In this document: in pieces, positions 44,159 through 53,092 of the stretch
How the letters are laid out: every line of letters starts with the position of its first letter
Numbering within the stretch: position 1 is the stretch's first letter
DNA from: Psychrosphaera haliotis
GTDB taxonomy: Bacteria > Pseudomonadota > Gammaproteobacteria > Enterobacterales > Alteromonadaceae
NCBI RefSeq assembly: GCF_039523615.1
Contig: NZ_BAAAFQ010000004.1
Coordinates: 682,001 to 746,000, forward strand
DNA length: 64,000 bases
Direction of reading: 5' to 3'
Notes under the pieces: model-generated
Told to the model about the DNA's origin: nothing
The model's database searches: none
The model's input: the letters and a program-made list of their open reading frames with translations, nothing else
Program-made: the position numbers and the translations under genes

Positions 44159-45565
44159 TTAAAGGCTGTAGTACATCTCAAACTCAATTGGGTGAGTTGT
44201 CATGTTTAATCTTTCTACTTCTTGACGTTTAAGGTCAATGTAAGCATCAATCATGTCGTCAGTCATAACGCCACCAGCTGTTAAGAATTCACGGTCAGCA
44301 TCAAGTGCATTTAACGCTTCTTCTAGTGATGATGCAACTTGTGGAATTGCAGCTGCTTCTTCAGCAGGCAAGTCATATAAGTCTTTGTCCATCGCATCGC
44401 CAGGGTGGATTTTGTTTTTAATACCGTCTAGGCCAGCCATTAACATTGAAGTAAATGCTAAGTACGGGTTACCTGTAGGGTCAGGGAAACGAACTTCAAT
44501 ACGACGTGCTTTTGGCGAAGGTACTACCGGAATACGAATAGATGCAGAACGGTTACGTGCAGAGTAAGCAAGCATTACCGGCGCTTCAAATCCTGGTACT
44601 AAACGCTTATACGAGTTTGTAGAAGCATTTGTGAAAGCGTTAATTGCTTTAGCATGCTTAATGATACCGCCAATGTAGTAAAGAGCAGTTTCAGAAAGAC
44701 CGCCATACTTGTCACCGGCAAAAAGGTTCTCGCCACCTTTTTGTAATGACTGATGCACGTGCATACCAGAACCATTGTCACCAACGATTGGCTTAGGCAT
44801 AAACGTTGCTGTTTTGCCGTATGCATGTGCCATGTTGTGCACAACATACTTATAAATTTGAACTTCATCAGCTTTCTTTACAAGCGTGTTATACAAAGCT
44901 GCAATTTCATTTTGACCTGCAGTAGCAACTTCATGGTGATGCGCTTCAACTGTTAAGCCCATTTCTTCCATTACTAAACATGTTGCTGAACGCCAGTCGT
45001 GAGATGAGTCAACTGGTGGAACTGGGAAGTAACCGCCCTTAACCATAGGACGATGTCCCATGTTGCCTTCTTCATAATGCTTGTCTGAGTTCCAAGCTGA
45101 TTCTGATGAATCAATTTTGTAAGATGAACCAGACATATCAGTTTTAAATTTAACATCGTCAAATACGAAGAACTCCGGCTCTGGACCAACAAATACTTCG
45201 TCCGCAATGCCTTCAGCACGCATGTAATCTTCTGCACGACGAGCAACAGAACGTGGGTCACGCTCGTAACCTTGCATAGTTGTAGGCTCTACGATGTCAC
45301 AACGTACGTTAAGCGTTGCAGCTTCTGTAAATGGGTCTAATACCGCAGAGTCTGCATCAGGCATTAAAATCATGTCAGATTCGTTAATGCCTTTCCAACC
45401 TGAAATTGAAGAGCCGTCAAACATTTTACCGTCTTCAAAAAAGTCTTCATCAATTTGGTGCGAAGGAATAGTTACGTGCTGTTCTTTACCGATTGTGTCG
45501 GTAAAACGTAAATCAATAAACTTAACTTCATATTCTTTAATTAGGTTTAAAACCGAATCAGACAT
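44159..45565 (-). CDS. glnA: Glutamine synthetase, type I
   Basis: Glutamate + ammonia + ATP to glutamine. The 468-residue protein has the adenylylation site Tyr397 in DLYDLP, so it belongs to the GlnE-regulated class, plus the catalytic motifs FDGSSI, NGSGMH and the ASIRIP loop. The ATG at 45565 with GGAGAG upstream is the start; four more codons upstream are open but misplaced. A sigma-54 promoter and NtrC sites lie upstream. Confidence 0.98.
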   Translation of the reverse strand: MSDSVLNLIKEYEVKFIDLRFTDTIGKEQHVTIPSHQIDEDFFEDGKMFDGSSISGWKGINESDMILMPDADSAVLDPFTEAATLNVRCDIVEPTTMQGYERDPRSVARRAEDYMRAEGIADEVFVGPEPEFFVFDDVKFKTDMSGSSYKIDSSESAWNSDKHYEEGNMGHRPMVKGGYFPVPPVDSSHDWRSATCLVMEEMGLTVEAHHHEVATAGQNEIAALYNTLVKKADEVQIYKYVVHNMAHAYGKTATFMPKPIVGDNGSGMHVHQSLQKGGENLFAGDKYGGLSETALYYIGGIIKHAKAINAFTNASTNSYKRLVPGFEAPVMLAYSARNRSASIRIPVVPSPKARRIEVRFPDPTGNPYLAFTSMLMAGLDGIKNKIHPGDAMDKDLYDLPAEEAAAIPQVASSLEEALNALDADREFLTAGGVMTDDMIDAYIDLKRQEVERLNMTTHPIEFEMYYSL

Positions 45566-45631
45566 TTTTCTCTCCAAGATGATAAATATTGTCTTTTACA
45601 AACAACGTATGTTGTCCTATACCGAACCAAG

Positions 45632-45647
45632 AGCCAAATTCATGCCA
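45632..45647 (-). promoter_or_regulatory. Sigma-54 promoter of glnA
   Basis: On the minus strand TGGCATGAATTTGGCT matches TGGCAC-G-N4-TTGCW with the invariant GG and GC 10 bp apart and two mismatches. The start would be near 45621, giving a leader of about 56 bases. Confidence 0.65.
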
Positions 45648-45707
45648 ATTAAAATAATGATTTAATTCAACAGGTTACTTGGCTCTCAATTATTAAAACA
45701 GTCAACT

Positions 45708-45746
45708 TGCACCATTTTGGTTCATTTACCGCACCAATATGATCCA
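45708..45746. promoter_or_regulatory. NtrC enhancer sites upstream of glnA
   Basis: TGCACC-N5-GGTTCA at 45708-45724 differs by one base from the TGCACC-N5-GGTGCA palindrome. A weaker CGCACC-N5-GATCCA at 45730-45746 is 22 bp away, two helical turns. They lie about 95-115 bp upstream of the inferred start, a usual enhancer distance. A third half-site (TGCACT) is at 45761. Confidence 0.6.
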
Positions 45747-45797
45747 GGCGTTACTTTTTGTGCACTCAAAGTGTAGTGCGTTAACTTAGTTTGTCAG

Positions 45798-46700
45798 TTA
45801 TTTCTTATTATCTATCCAATCAAGCTGGCCAATAAGCTTGCGACGCTTTTCAATCAGGTTTTGAATTAAAGGAGTCATGATCAACTCCAAGGCTAAGCCC
45901 ATTTTTCCGCCTGGGACAACAAAGGTGTTTATACGAGACATAAACGACCCGTCTATCATTTGTAATAAATATGGGAAATCTACGCCTTTTAGATCACGAA
46001 AACGAATAACAACAAAGCTCTCGTCTAACGTGGGTATATCTTTGGCACTAAATGGGTTTGAAGTATCAACAGTAGGCACTCGTTGAAAGTTAATATGTGT
46101 TCTAGAAAACTGCGGAGTAATATGCGTGAAATAGTCTTCCATACTGCGCACTATTGAGCTCATTACCGCTTCTCTGCTGTGTCCACGCTGATTTGTGTCA
46201 CGAATGATCTTTTGAATCCACTCTAAATTAACAATGGGTACCATGCCTATTAGTAAATCGACATGTTTAGCTACATCGTGCTCTTCGGTTACCGCCCCAC
46301 CGTGCAACCCTTCATAAAAAAGACAGTCGGTATTTGCACGCAACTCTTCCCATGGCGTAAACGTGCCCGGCATTTGATTGTAAGGCACAGCCTCATCAAA
46401 AGAATGCAAATACTTACGAACATTTCCTGTGCCCGTTTCAGAATAGCTTTTGAACAATGATTCTAGCGCGCCAAAGTCATTTGCCTCTGAGCCAAAATAA
46501 GAAATATGTTTGCCTTGCTCTTGCGCTTTACGAATTTCAACATCCATTTCAGCTCGAGCGTAACGATGGAAGCTATCGCCCTCTAACTGTGCGGCATCAA
46601 CGTTCAAATTTCTGAAAATATGCGTAATTGCGTTTGTGGTTGTTGTTGTCCCTGCGCCAGAGGAACCTGTCACTGCAATAATTGGGTGTTTAACCGACAT
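45798..46700 (-). CDS. prkB: Phosphoribulokinase-like protein (PrkB)
   Basis: P-loop kinase with GSSGAGTTT at 12-20, close to E. coli PrkB through most of its length (EGDSFHRYAR, FYEGLHGG, RTHINFQRVPTVDTSNPF). Length 300. There are no RuBisCO genes here and the family occurs in heterotrophs, so the substrate is uncertain; the name rests on homology. It shares no operon with glnA and has its own promoter region upstream. Confidence 0.92.
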   Translation of the reverse strand: MSVKHPIIAVTGSSGAGTTTTTNAITHIFRNLNVDAAQLEGDSFHRYARAEMDVEIRKAQEQGKHISYFGSEANDFGALESLFKSYSETGTGNVRKYLHSFDEAVPYNQMPGTFTPWEELRANTDCLFYEGLHGGAVTEEHDVAKHVDLLIGMVPIVNLEWIQKIIRDTNQRGHSREAVMSSIVRSMEDYFTHITPQFSRTHINFQRVPTVDTSNPFSAKDIPTLDESFVVIRFRDLKGVDFPYLLQMIDGSFMSRINTFVVPGGKMGLALELIMTPLIQNLIEKRRKLIGQLDWIDNKK

Positions 46701-46808
46701 AGAATTTTTTCTTAGTTAAGAGTATGGTTTGTTATAAAGTGATAACACCAACCCGTCAAGTCTTGCGCTAACGGACAAATCGCTAAAAATAATAAAAAAG
46801 GACCGCTC

Positions 46809-47696
46809 ATGCGCTTATCTATATTTGCTCTTAGTCTTACTCTTGCTTTGCCTGCTGTGGCACAGACCGACATTTGGTTAATCGATTTTAATGACGATAA
46901 AAAGTTAGATATATCAACAGCAAAAAATATCACAAATAGGAAAGGCTACGACAATCAGCCATCATTTAGCCAAGACGGTAAAGGTTTGTATTACACAAAA
47001 ATGTTATCTACCACTCAAGGCGAACAACAGGCTGATATTTTTTATTATAATTTTATGACGCAGTCTCATGCCAATTTAACCCGAACGCAACAAACCAGCG
47101 AGTATTCCCCTTTAGAAACGCCACTTAAAGACAATCAACTCTCCATCATTAAAGTTGAACCCGACGGAGTGCAGCGATTATGGACAGTTAATACAAAGTC
47201 AGGTCAGCAGGCCATGTTAAACAGAGAAGCTAAACCTGTTGGTTACCATGCTTGGGGCAAAAACAGTGATTTGACTACTTTTGTTTTAGGCGAACCTATG
47301 ACCCTGCAATACTTGCCTTCATTTAAAGCTAAATCTGCATTAAAAATTGATAAAAATATTGGTCGTAGCATTAGATACAATGCAAAAGAAGATTGGTTTA
47401 GTTATTCAAAAGGCGACGATAAAACACAAACTGTTTGGGCATTTGACGCTAATACCAAGCAAACAAATGAACTGATTTCTTTGCCTCCACGTAGTCAATA
47501 TTACACCTGGTTAAATAGTCATACGTTATTATCTTCTAAAGCTAATCAGTTAGTTACTTGGAATATCAATAGCGAAAAAGAATGGGAAACGTTAGCTGAT
47601 GTTAGTTCTATTTGCTCAACGGGCATTTCTAGAATTGCAGTAAACAAAGACCAGTCAAAATTAGCCTTGGTTTGCAACGAAGCCACTAGTAAATAA
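46809..47696 (+). CDS. TolB-like beta-propeller periplasmic protein
   Basis: Signal peptide of about 18 residues (ending A-V-A-Q) and a WD40/PD40-type repeat body with a TolB-like blade: 'QPSFSQDGKGLYYT' near residue 50. Only about five blades fit in 295 residues, so it may be a partial propeller. Related proteins are annotated as TolB-like, and function is unknown. AAGGA lies 6 bp before the ATG. It begins a short same-strand set with the MAPEG and DUF481-like genes. Confidence 0.65.
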   Translation: MRLSIFALSLTLALPAVAQTDIWLIDFNDDKKLDISTAKNITNRKGYDNQPSFSQDGKGLYYTKMLSTTQGEQQADIFYYNFMTQSHANLTRTQQTSEYSPLETPLKDNQLSIIKVEPDGVQRLWTVNTKSGQQAMLNREAKPVGYHAWGKNSDLTTFVLGEPMTLQYLPSFKAKSALKIDKNIGRSIRYNAKEDWFSYSKGDDKTQTVWAFDANTKQTNELISLPPRSQYYTWLNSHTLLSSKANQLVTWNINSEKEWETLADVSSICSTGISRIAVNKDQSKLALVCNEATSK

Positions 47697-47750
47697 CGGT
47701 AGTAGTAAATGAATACACTTAACGTAAGAATACAAAATACGGACTATTGA

Positions 47751-48161
47751 ATGAACGAATTACAAATATTAATCTACAGTCTAGTTGCAGCTGCACTGCT
47801 GCCTTATTTAGCAAAAGCTCCATTGGCGCTAGCTATGCATAAGTCTGGTAAAGAAGACGCTAAAGGTTACGACAACAAACATCCAAGAGAACAACAACGC
47901 AGCCTAAAGGGTTTTGGCGCTCGTTGCTTAGCGGCACATGAAAACTCATTTGAAGCGTTGGCGTTATTTGCCCCTGCCGTCTTGCTTGCTATCGCTACCA
48001 GTAATGTTACTGGCTTTACTGCAACATTAGCGGCTGTATTTGTAGCTTGCCGAGTTGCCTATCTTGCCTGCTATTGGCTCAATTGGGATATTGCACGAAG
48101 CACAGTTTGGCTGATAGGGATTGTATCTACCGTAACAATGATGATAGATTGCGCGCCCTAA
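47751..48161 (+). CDS. MAPEG-family membrane protein
   Basis: 136 residues with four membrane helices and the family pattern R-x2-R-x-x-x-A-(H/N)-E-N near 64-72 (GFGARCLAAHENSFEALALFAPAVLLA). MAPEG proteins include glutathione-dependent and eicosanoid-processing enzymes; bacterial members are mostly uncharacterised. It starts 54 bp after the TolB-like gene. Confidence 0.82.
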   Translation: MNELQILIYSLVAAALLPYLAKAPLALAMHKSGKEDAKGYDNKHPREQQRSLKGFGARCLAAHENSFEALALFAPAVLLAIATSNVTGFTATLAAVFVACRVAYLACYWLNWDIARSTVWLIGIVSTVTMMIDCAP

Positions 48162-48181
48162 TTTAGCAGGCTAAGGACGTT

Positions 48182-48937
48182 ATGAAGTTTAATAACACGT
48201 TAATTACATCAGCAATTCTTTCTTCACTTCTTATCTCTACTGGCGTTTCCGCCATTGACGAAACAGAGTCACTAAGACAACGCTCTCAAGATAAGCACAG
48301 CTTCACTAGCTTATCTATTGATTTGTCGGGTAAAAGCGGTAACTCTGATAAAGAAGACTTTTCTTTCGGTATTTATCACTCAGAAAGACGAGACCAACAT
48401 TTTGGTTTTGTAATGGCAAGTCGCGACTACGCTAAAAGCAATGATGTAAAAAGTGAAGACAGCTCGTTTTTACACGCTAGATATAATTACTACTTTAGTA
48501 AAACGGAAGCGTTTGAAGTTTTTGCACAGAGCAATACTGACGATTTTAAATCATTGGAATCTAGAAACTTAGTGGGTGTGGCTTACCGCAAAGAGTTTTC
48601 AGAAAAAACCACAGCAGGCTTAGGTATTTTTCAAGAACAAGAAGAGTACAACGTAAATGGTCAAAAGGTTGAGTTTGATCAAACTCGATTGAGCCTTTAT
48701 TGGGTAACCACATTGCCATTAGCAAACGGCGCTGAGCTATCAAATACTCTTTATTACCAGCCAGACGTTACAAAGTTTAGCGATTTTAGAGCGTACAATC
48801 GTCTAGCTATTAAATCTAAGCTTACAGAAAGCTTGTCGCTTAAGTTTGGTTTATTGGTAGAACATGATAGCCAACCTGTACTTGATGTTGAAAAAACGGA
48901 CATCAAATATCAAGCTGGCTTCTCATACGAGTTTTAA
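48182..48937 (+). CDS. DUF481-like outer-membrane beta-barrel protein
   Basis: Signal peptide (about 1-24, V-S-A) followed by alternating beta strands ending in Y-E-F, the C-terminal aromatic residue used by the barrel assembly machinery. Length 251, enough for about 10-12 strands. The overall look fits DUF481 or a related small-barrel family. AAGGA precedes the ATG; it follows the MAPEG gene by 20 bp. Confidence 0.6.
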   Translation: MKFNNTLITSAILSSLLISTGVSAIDETESLRQRSQDKHSFTSLSIDLSGKSGNSDKEDFSFGIYHSERRDQHFGFVMASRDYAKSNDVKSEDSSFLHARYNYYFSKTEAFEVFAQSNTDDFKSLESRNLVGVAYRKEFSEKTTAGLGIFQEQEEYNVNGQKVEFDQTRLSLYWVTTLPLANGAELSNTLYYQPDVTKFSDFRAYNRLAIKSKLTESLSLKFGLLVEHDSQPVLDVEKTDIKYQAGFSYEF

Positions 48938-48945
48938 TTTAAAAA

Positions 48946-50226
48946 TTAAGACTCACGTTGAATGGCACGGAATGCGATATCAGTGCGATATTCAACGCCT
49001 TGCCATTTAATCTGTTCAACAAGTTGATAAGCAGCTTGTTGGGCAGAAGTTACCGTGTCACCCATTGCGGTTGCACATAATACTCTTCCACCATTTGTAA
49101 CTACTTCACCGTTTACTTCTTTTGTACCAGCATGAAACGTTTTTGTAGTGTCTGTCGTTGCCGGAATACCAGTAATCACATCACCTTTAGGATAACTTGC
49201 CGGGTAACCCGCAGCGGCCAATACAACACCAACAGCTGGACGCGGATCAAATTCAATAATGGCTTTATCTAGCTCACCGGCTAATGCAGTGAAACATAAA
49301 TCAACTAAGTCAGACTGCATACGCATCATAATAGGCTGTGTTTCTGGATCACCAAATCGACAGTTGTATTCAATGACTTTTGGCGTACCAGATTCATCAA
49401 TCATTAATCCTGCATATAAAAATCCAGTGTAAGGATGCCCTTCATCTGCCATGCCTTTTACCGTTGGGTAAATAACTTCATCCATAATGCGGTTATGAAT
49501 TTCTTGTGTCACTACTGGCGCTGGCGAATAAGCACCCATGCCACCAGTGTTAGGACCTGCATCGCCATTGTATGCGCGTTTATGATCTTGGCTTGTGGCC
49601 ATTGGTAATACATTTTTACCATCAACCATAACAATGAAGCTAGCTTCTTCGCCTGTCAAAAACTCTTCAATGACTACTCTCGAGCCTGCATCGCCAAAAG
49701 CATTGCCCGCTAACATGTCTTTTATTGCATCTTCAGCTTCTTCTAACGTCATCGCAACAATAACGCCCTTGCCTGCTGCTAAACCATCGGCTTTGATTAC
49801 AATTGGAGCGCCTTGTTCACGCACATAATTAATGGCTGGTTCAATTTCAGTGAAGTTTTGATATGCCCCTGTCGGGATTGCTTGGCGAGCTAAAAAATCT
49901 TTGGTGAATGCTTTAGAGCCTTCTAACTGAGCTGCGCCTTTTGACGGTCCAAATACTTTTAGACCAGCTTGCTCAAATTGGTCAACAACACCGAGTACTA
50001 GTGGTGCTTCTGGGCCAACAATCGTTAAATCGATATGCTCTCGTTTAGCAAAATCCAATAGGCCATCAATGTCTTCAGCGCCTATTGCTACATTTTTTAG
50101 TTTCTTCTCTAAGCTAGTGCCCGCATTACCTGGCGCTACAAATACTGTTTGAACCATGTCATTTTGAGCTGCTTTCCACGCTAACGCATGTTCACGGCCA
50201 CCACCGCCAATCACCAATATTTTCAT
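48946..50226 (-). CDS. purD: Phosphoribosylamine-glycine ligase
   Basis: Second step of purine synthesis: 5-phosphoribosylamine + glycine + ATP to GAR. The 426-residue ATP-grasp enzyme starts MKILVIGGGGREHALAWK and has APLVLGV, GDAGPNTGGMGAYSP and CRFGDPE motifs. The ATG at 50226 is the family start; nine more codons upstream are open. In many gammaproteobacteria purH and purD are adjacent; here purH lies 5.5 kb away on the other strand. Confidence 0.96.
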   Translation of the reverse strand: MKILVIGGGGREHALAWKAAQNDMVQTVFVAPGNAGTSLEKKLKNVAIGAEDIDGLLDFAKREHIDLTIVGPEAPLVLGVVDQFEQAGLKVFGPSKGAAQLEGSKAFTKDFLARQAIPTGAYQNFTEIEPAINYVREQGAPIVIKADGLAAGKGVIVAMTLEEAEDAIKDMLAGNAFGDAGSRVVIEEFLTGEEASFIVMVDGKNVLPMATSQDHKRAYNGDAGPNTGGMGAYSPAPVVTQEIHNRIMDEVIYPTVKGMADEGHPYTGFLYAGLMIDESGTPKVIEYNCRFGDPETQPIMMRMQSDLVDLCFTALAGELDKAIIEFDPRPAVGVVLAAAGYPASYPKGDVITGIPATTDTTKTFHAGTKEVNGEVVTNGGRVLCATAMGDTVTSAQQAAYQLVEQIKWQGVEYRTDIAFRAIQRES

Positions 50227-50431
50227 ATCTTTATCCACTGAATAGAAGGTCATTAAAAAATTGCGCGCGAGTATATCACGACATTCGTGAAAATTATTGA
50301 CGAATAATTAATCTATTTATAAAAAGCGTCCGTAAACCTTTTTACACCAGAATGTTACTACCTGTGAAAGTACTAAATACAAATGGTGTCTGTGGAAAAT
50401 TAACCAAGCATTACACCTTTTGGAGCGAAAC

Positions 50432-50731
50432 ATGAAACATAGACTTTCTCACCTGAACTTTAATGACATTGAAATTCCTGAAGTAAATATACACTCATTT
50501 GAGATGGGTGATTATCTGTTAGAAGTAGATTACAACGACCACAAAGGTTACGTGTTTGACGATCAAGACAACATTGTAAAGTTTAGAAATGTGACGCAGG
50601 TAAAAGAGGCGTTAAATGAATGTCGGGTTAAGAATGCGTACCTTGTACATCAATCAGCCTACGACGAGATGTGTGGAGCTGCTGAAGGTAATAGTAGCGA
50701 ACTCAAAATTGAACTGAATTTTAAGCATTAG
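50432..50731 (+). CDS. DUF6482 family protein
   Basis: 99 residues, cytoplasmic, with the conserved segment YLVHQSAYDEMCG near 70-82 that marks DUF6482. Function unknown. GGAG lies 6 bp before the ATG at 50432; a TTG four codons upstream is in frame but overlaps the ribosome site. It stands alone with its own terminator. Confidence 0.75.
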   Translation: MKHRLSHLNFNDIEIPEVNIHSFEMGDYLLEVDYNDHKGYVFDDQDNIVKFRNVTQVKEALNECRVKNAYLVHQSAYDEMCGAAEGNSSELKIELNFKH

Positions 50732-50759
50732 TAAAGTTAACAAACCAAATACTTTCGGG

Positions 50760-50799
50760 AAGCCGGCTCTGCGAATAAAGTAGCATTGCTGGCTTTTTT
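50760..50799 (+). terminator. Terminator after the DUF6482 gene
   Basis: AAGCCGGC / GCTGGCTT pair (one G-T) across a 20-base loop and run into six T. Confidence 0.7.
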
Positions 50800-50865
50800 C
50801 TTGCCATCACACCCTCATTAATAATGATAAACACCCGCTTTAAAATAAAATAAGTGAAATAGATA

Positions 50866-51081
50866 ATGAATAAAGTCAGTCCCAAATCATTGCTCCATAG
50901 TAAATGGACCAAAGTAAATATAGAAAACAAAGAAAAGCATTTTGTCATCACCGAAGTAGAGTTTGATGAAGATCAACGAGTGACTAAGTGTGTCATTGAA
51001 GCTGCCATGACTCACAACGAATACGAGATAAACTGGCGTGAATTGAAGGAGCCCAAACAATGGAAGGTAGGCTGGCAATAA
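50866..51081 (+). CDS. TIGR02450-type small tryptophan-rich protein
   Basis: 71 residues with S-K-W-T near 12-15, K-H-F-V-I-T, I-N-W-R-E-L and W-K-V-G-W at the end, the TIGR02450 pattern. It is cytoplasmic and of unknown function. Its stop runs into the A-run of the hairpin that ends the convergent methyltransferase gene. Confidence 0.85.
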   Translation: MNKVSPKSLLHSKWTKVNIENKEKHFVITEVEFDEDQRVTKCVIEAAMTHNEYEINWRELKEPKQWKVGWQ

Positions 51082-51102
51082 AAAACCGGCTAATTAGCCG
51101 GT
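51080..51102 (-). terminator. Terminator of the exported methyltransferase-like gene
   Basis: The palindrome ACCGGCTAATTAGCCGGT forms a 7-bp stem with an AATT loop; read leftward it is followed by six T. The rightward tail is poor. Confidence 0.8.
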
Positions 51103-51136
51103 CTCATATTTAAATGTATGTTTATTTGTTAGTAAG

Positions 51137-52018
51137 CTACTTTTTAACAAACTTAAGCGTCATACGATCGCTCTCGCCAATAGCAACATACTTTGCTTTA
51201 TCAACATCACCATTTGCCAAACGAGGTGGCAACGTCCAAACACCTTTAGGGTGATCCGCTGTGTCTTTTGCATTAGCATTAATTTCACTGCTTTCTAGCA
51301 ATTCAAACCCTGCTTTTTCTGCTGCTGCAATCACATAAGACTGCTTCATATAGCCTGAGTTTTTATTCTCAACTTGATCTTGGCTTTCAGGCATTCTGTG
51401 TTCAACAACACCTAAAATACCGCCTTTTTTAAGCGCCTTATTAAATGCTTTAAATGCACCGTCAACGCCTGCATCACCATCGCCCATGTACCAGTTATGC
51501 ACGTTTCTAAAGGTCAGTACCATGTCTGCCGAGCCTTCAGGCGCAATGTCATGTGCCTTTAGATGATGAAACTCAGTAATTTTTAAGCCTTTATACAACA
51601 CATTTGTTTTAGCTTCTTCTTTAAAGCCATTTAATGAGCGTGCGTAGTAACCTGGTGCACCTTCATACGGATGAAAATGTGCTGCGTAAAATTGACCGTT
51701 CATTGTTACAACAGGATTGATAATAGACGTATACCAACCACCGCCTGGTAAAATCTCAACCACTGTCATATCTGGCTTCAAGCCAAAAAACTTCAGGGTT
51801 TCAGCTGGGTGACGATACATATCACGGTTCGCAGCATCGCCACGTAACGGATTTTTAACCGCCGCATCTATAACTTCATTGCTTGCAGAAACTAATACTT
51901 TGCCGGTTTCTTCCGTTAATGCTTCTGATTCACTTTTAGCGCTATTGCCAGAACATGCTGCTAATGCTGCTGTTAATGCAATTGCAGAAGCTGCTTTTAC
52001 AAAATTACCTTTTAACAT
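51137..52018 (-). CDS. Exported methyltransferase-like lipoprotein (COG4798 type)
   Basis: 293 residues. The N terminus is a lipoprotein signal with lipobox L-A-A-C (Cys22) after K-A-A-S-A-I-A-L-T. The rest looks like a class I SAM-methyltransferase fold: VVEILPGGGWYT (motif I, about 87-98), ADMVLTFRNVHNW (about 163-175) and GGILGVVEHR (about 199-208). Motif I is E-x-L-P-G-G-G-W rather than D-x-G-x-G. SAM is not expected in the periplasm, so it may be a non-enzyme or use another cofactor. Similar exported 'methyltransferases' are annotated in many proteobacteria. Confidence 0.75.
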   Translation of the reverse strand: MLKGNFVKAASAIALTAALAACSGNSAKSESEALTEETGKVLVSASNEVIDAAVKNPLRGDAANRDMYRHPAETLKFFGLKPDMTVVEILPGGGWYTSIINPVVTMNGQFYAAHFHPYEGAPGYYARSLNGFKEEAKTNVLYKGLKITEFHHLKAHDIAPEGSADMVLTFRNVHNWYMGDGDAGVDGAFKAFNKALKKGGILGVVEHRMPESQDQVENKNSGYMKQSYVIAAAEKAGFELLESSEINANAKDTADHPKGVWTLPPRLANGDVDKAKYVAIGESDRMTLKFVKK

Positions 52019-52075
52019 TTGTTATTTCCTTTGCGTAATAAACGTTCAATTTAACTGAGTCTAATTAATAAGTTA

Positions 52076-52930
52076 CTACTCTTCAACAAGTTGTTCAGAT
52101 CTCCATGAGCTGCCCTGCTCACCTAGTTGTTTGTCTAAATAAAGTAAAACCTCTGACATTTGTTCCTTAAGTGTATACGGCGCGTTAATCACTATCATGC
52201 CACTGCCTGTCATGCCTCGCTCATCAGTATCTGGCAGCACGTTTAGTTCAAATACTTGAATATCTTTAATGCCTGATTTTTTAAGTGCATGCTCCATACC
52301 GTCAATACGGTAACGGTCTACTACCGGATACCAGATCATATAAACACCAGACTCAAAGCGAGATGTCATGGCCGTTACGTATTCAACAACACGATGATAA
52401 TCTTCTTTTAGTTCATAAGGAGGATCAATAATGGCCACACCGCGACGGCTTGGTGGTGGAAATAAACCAACACTTTCTTTAAAACCATCACCTTTAATTA
52501 CTTTTCGGTAGCGATTTGTTCGCACAAAGGTACGCAATAACTCAAAATCACTCGGATGTAATTCATGAAAAAAACCTTTTCCTTCTAACGGCAACTCATC
52601 TAATGCGAACCAAGGAGAGCCCGGGTAAACATTTAAATCAGTTTGCTCCGACTCACTGTTAAAGCGACGAACTGCTGAGACATAGTCTTGCAAAGGTTCT
52701 GGCATAGTTTTGCTATCAAGCGACCATAACTTACCAATACCCGTGTTGTACTCTTTGTTTTTTTGACCAAACTCATCCATTAACTGATATGCACCAGCAC
52801 CTGCATGAGTATCAATAATGCTGTAAGGCTTATTTTTTTTGCCTAGGTATTTAAGTACAAGTTGATAAACCGTGTGTTTTAACACATCAGCGTGGTTGCC
52901 AGCATGGAAGCCGTGGCGATAGCTCAGCAT
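52076..52930 (-). CDS. rlmJ: 23S rRNA (adenine2030-N6)-methyltransferase
   Basis: Makes m6A2030 in 23S rRNA. The 284-residue protein has the family start MLSYRHGFHAGNHADVLKH, the SAM-site DTHAGAGAYQL and the catalytic DPPY at 169-172. Length matches E. coli (280). Single gene. Confidence 0.96.
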   Translation of the reverse strand: MLSYRHGFHAGNHADVLKHTVYQLVLKYLGKKNKPYSIIDTHAGAGAYQLMDEFGQKNKEYNTGIGKLWSLDSKTMPEPLQDYVSAVRRFNSESEQTDLNVYPGSPWFALDELPLEGKGFFHELHPSDFELLRTFVRTNRYRKVIKGDGFKESVGLFPPPSRRGVAIIDPPYELKEDYHRVVEYVTAMTSRFESGVYMIWYPVVDRYRIDGMEHALKKSGIKDIQVFELNVLPDTDERGMTGSGMIVINAPYTLKEQMSEVLLYLDKQLGEQGSSWRSEQLVEE

Positions 52931-53092
52931 ATAAAAGCCTTAATTAGTAACATGGGTAAATAAATTAACCTCATTTTAACAGCTGATTGAATAAAGCGGG
53001 AACAAAAGCGAAGGTTTATTCCAGATGCCAATTCCTTCCTAGCCCAAATTAAACTAAAATTGCGTCTTTAGAATGACAGTTTGGGAAAAATT

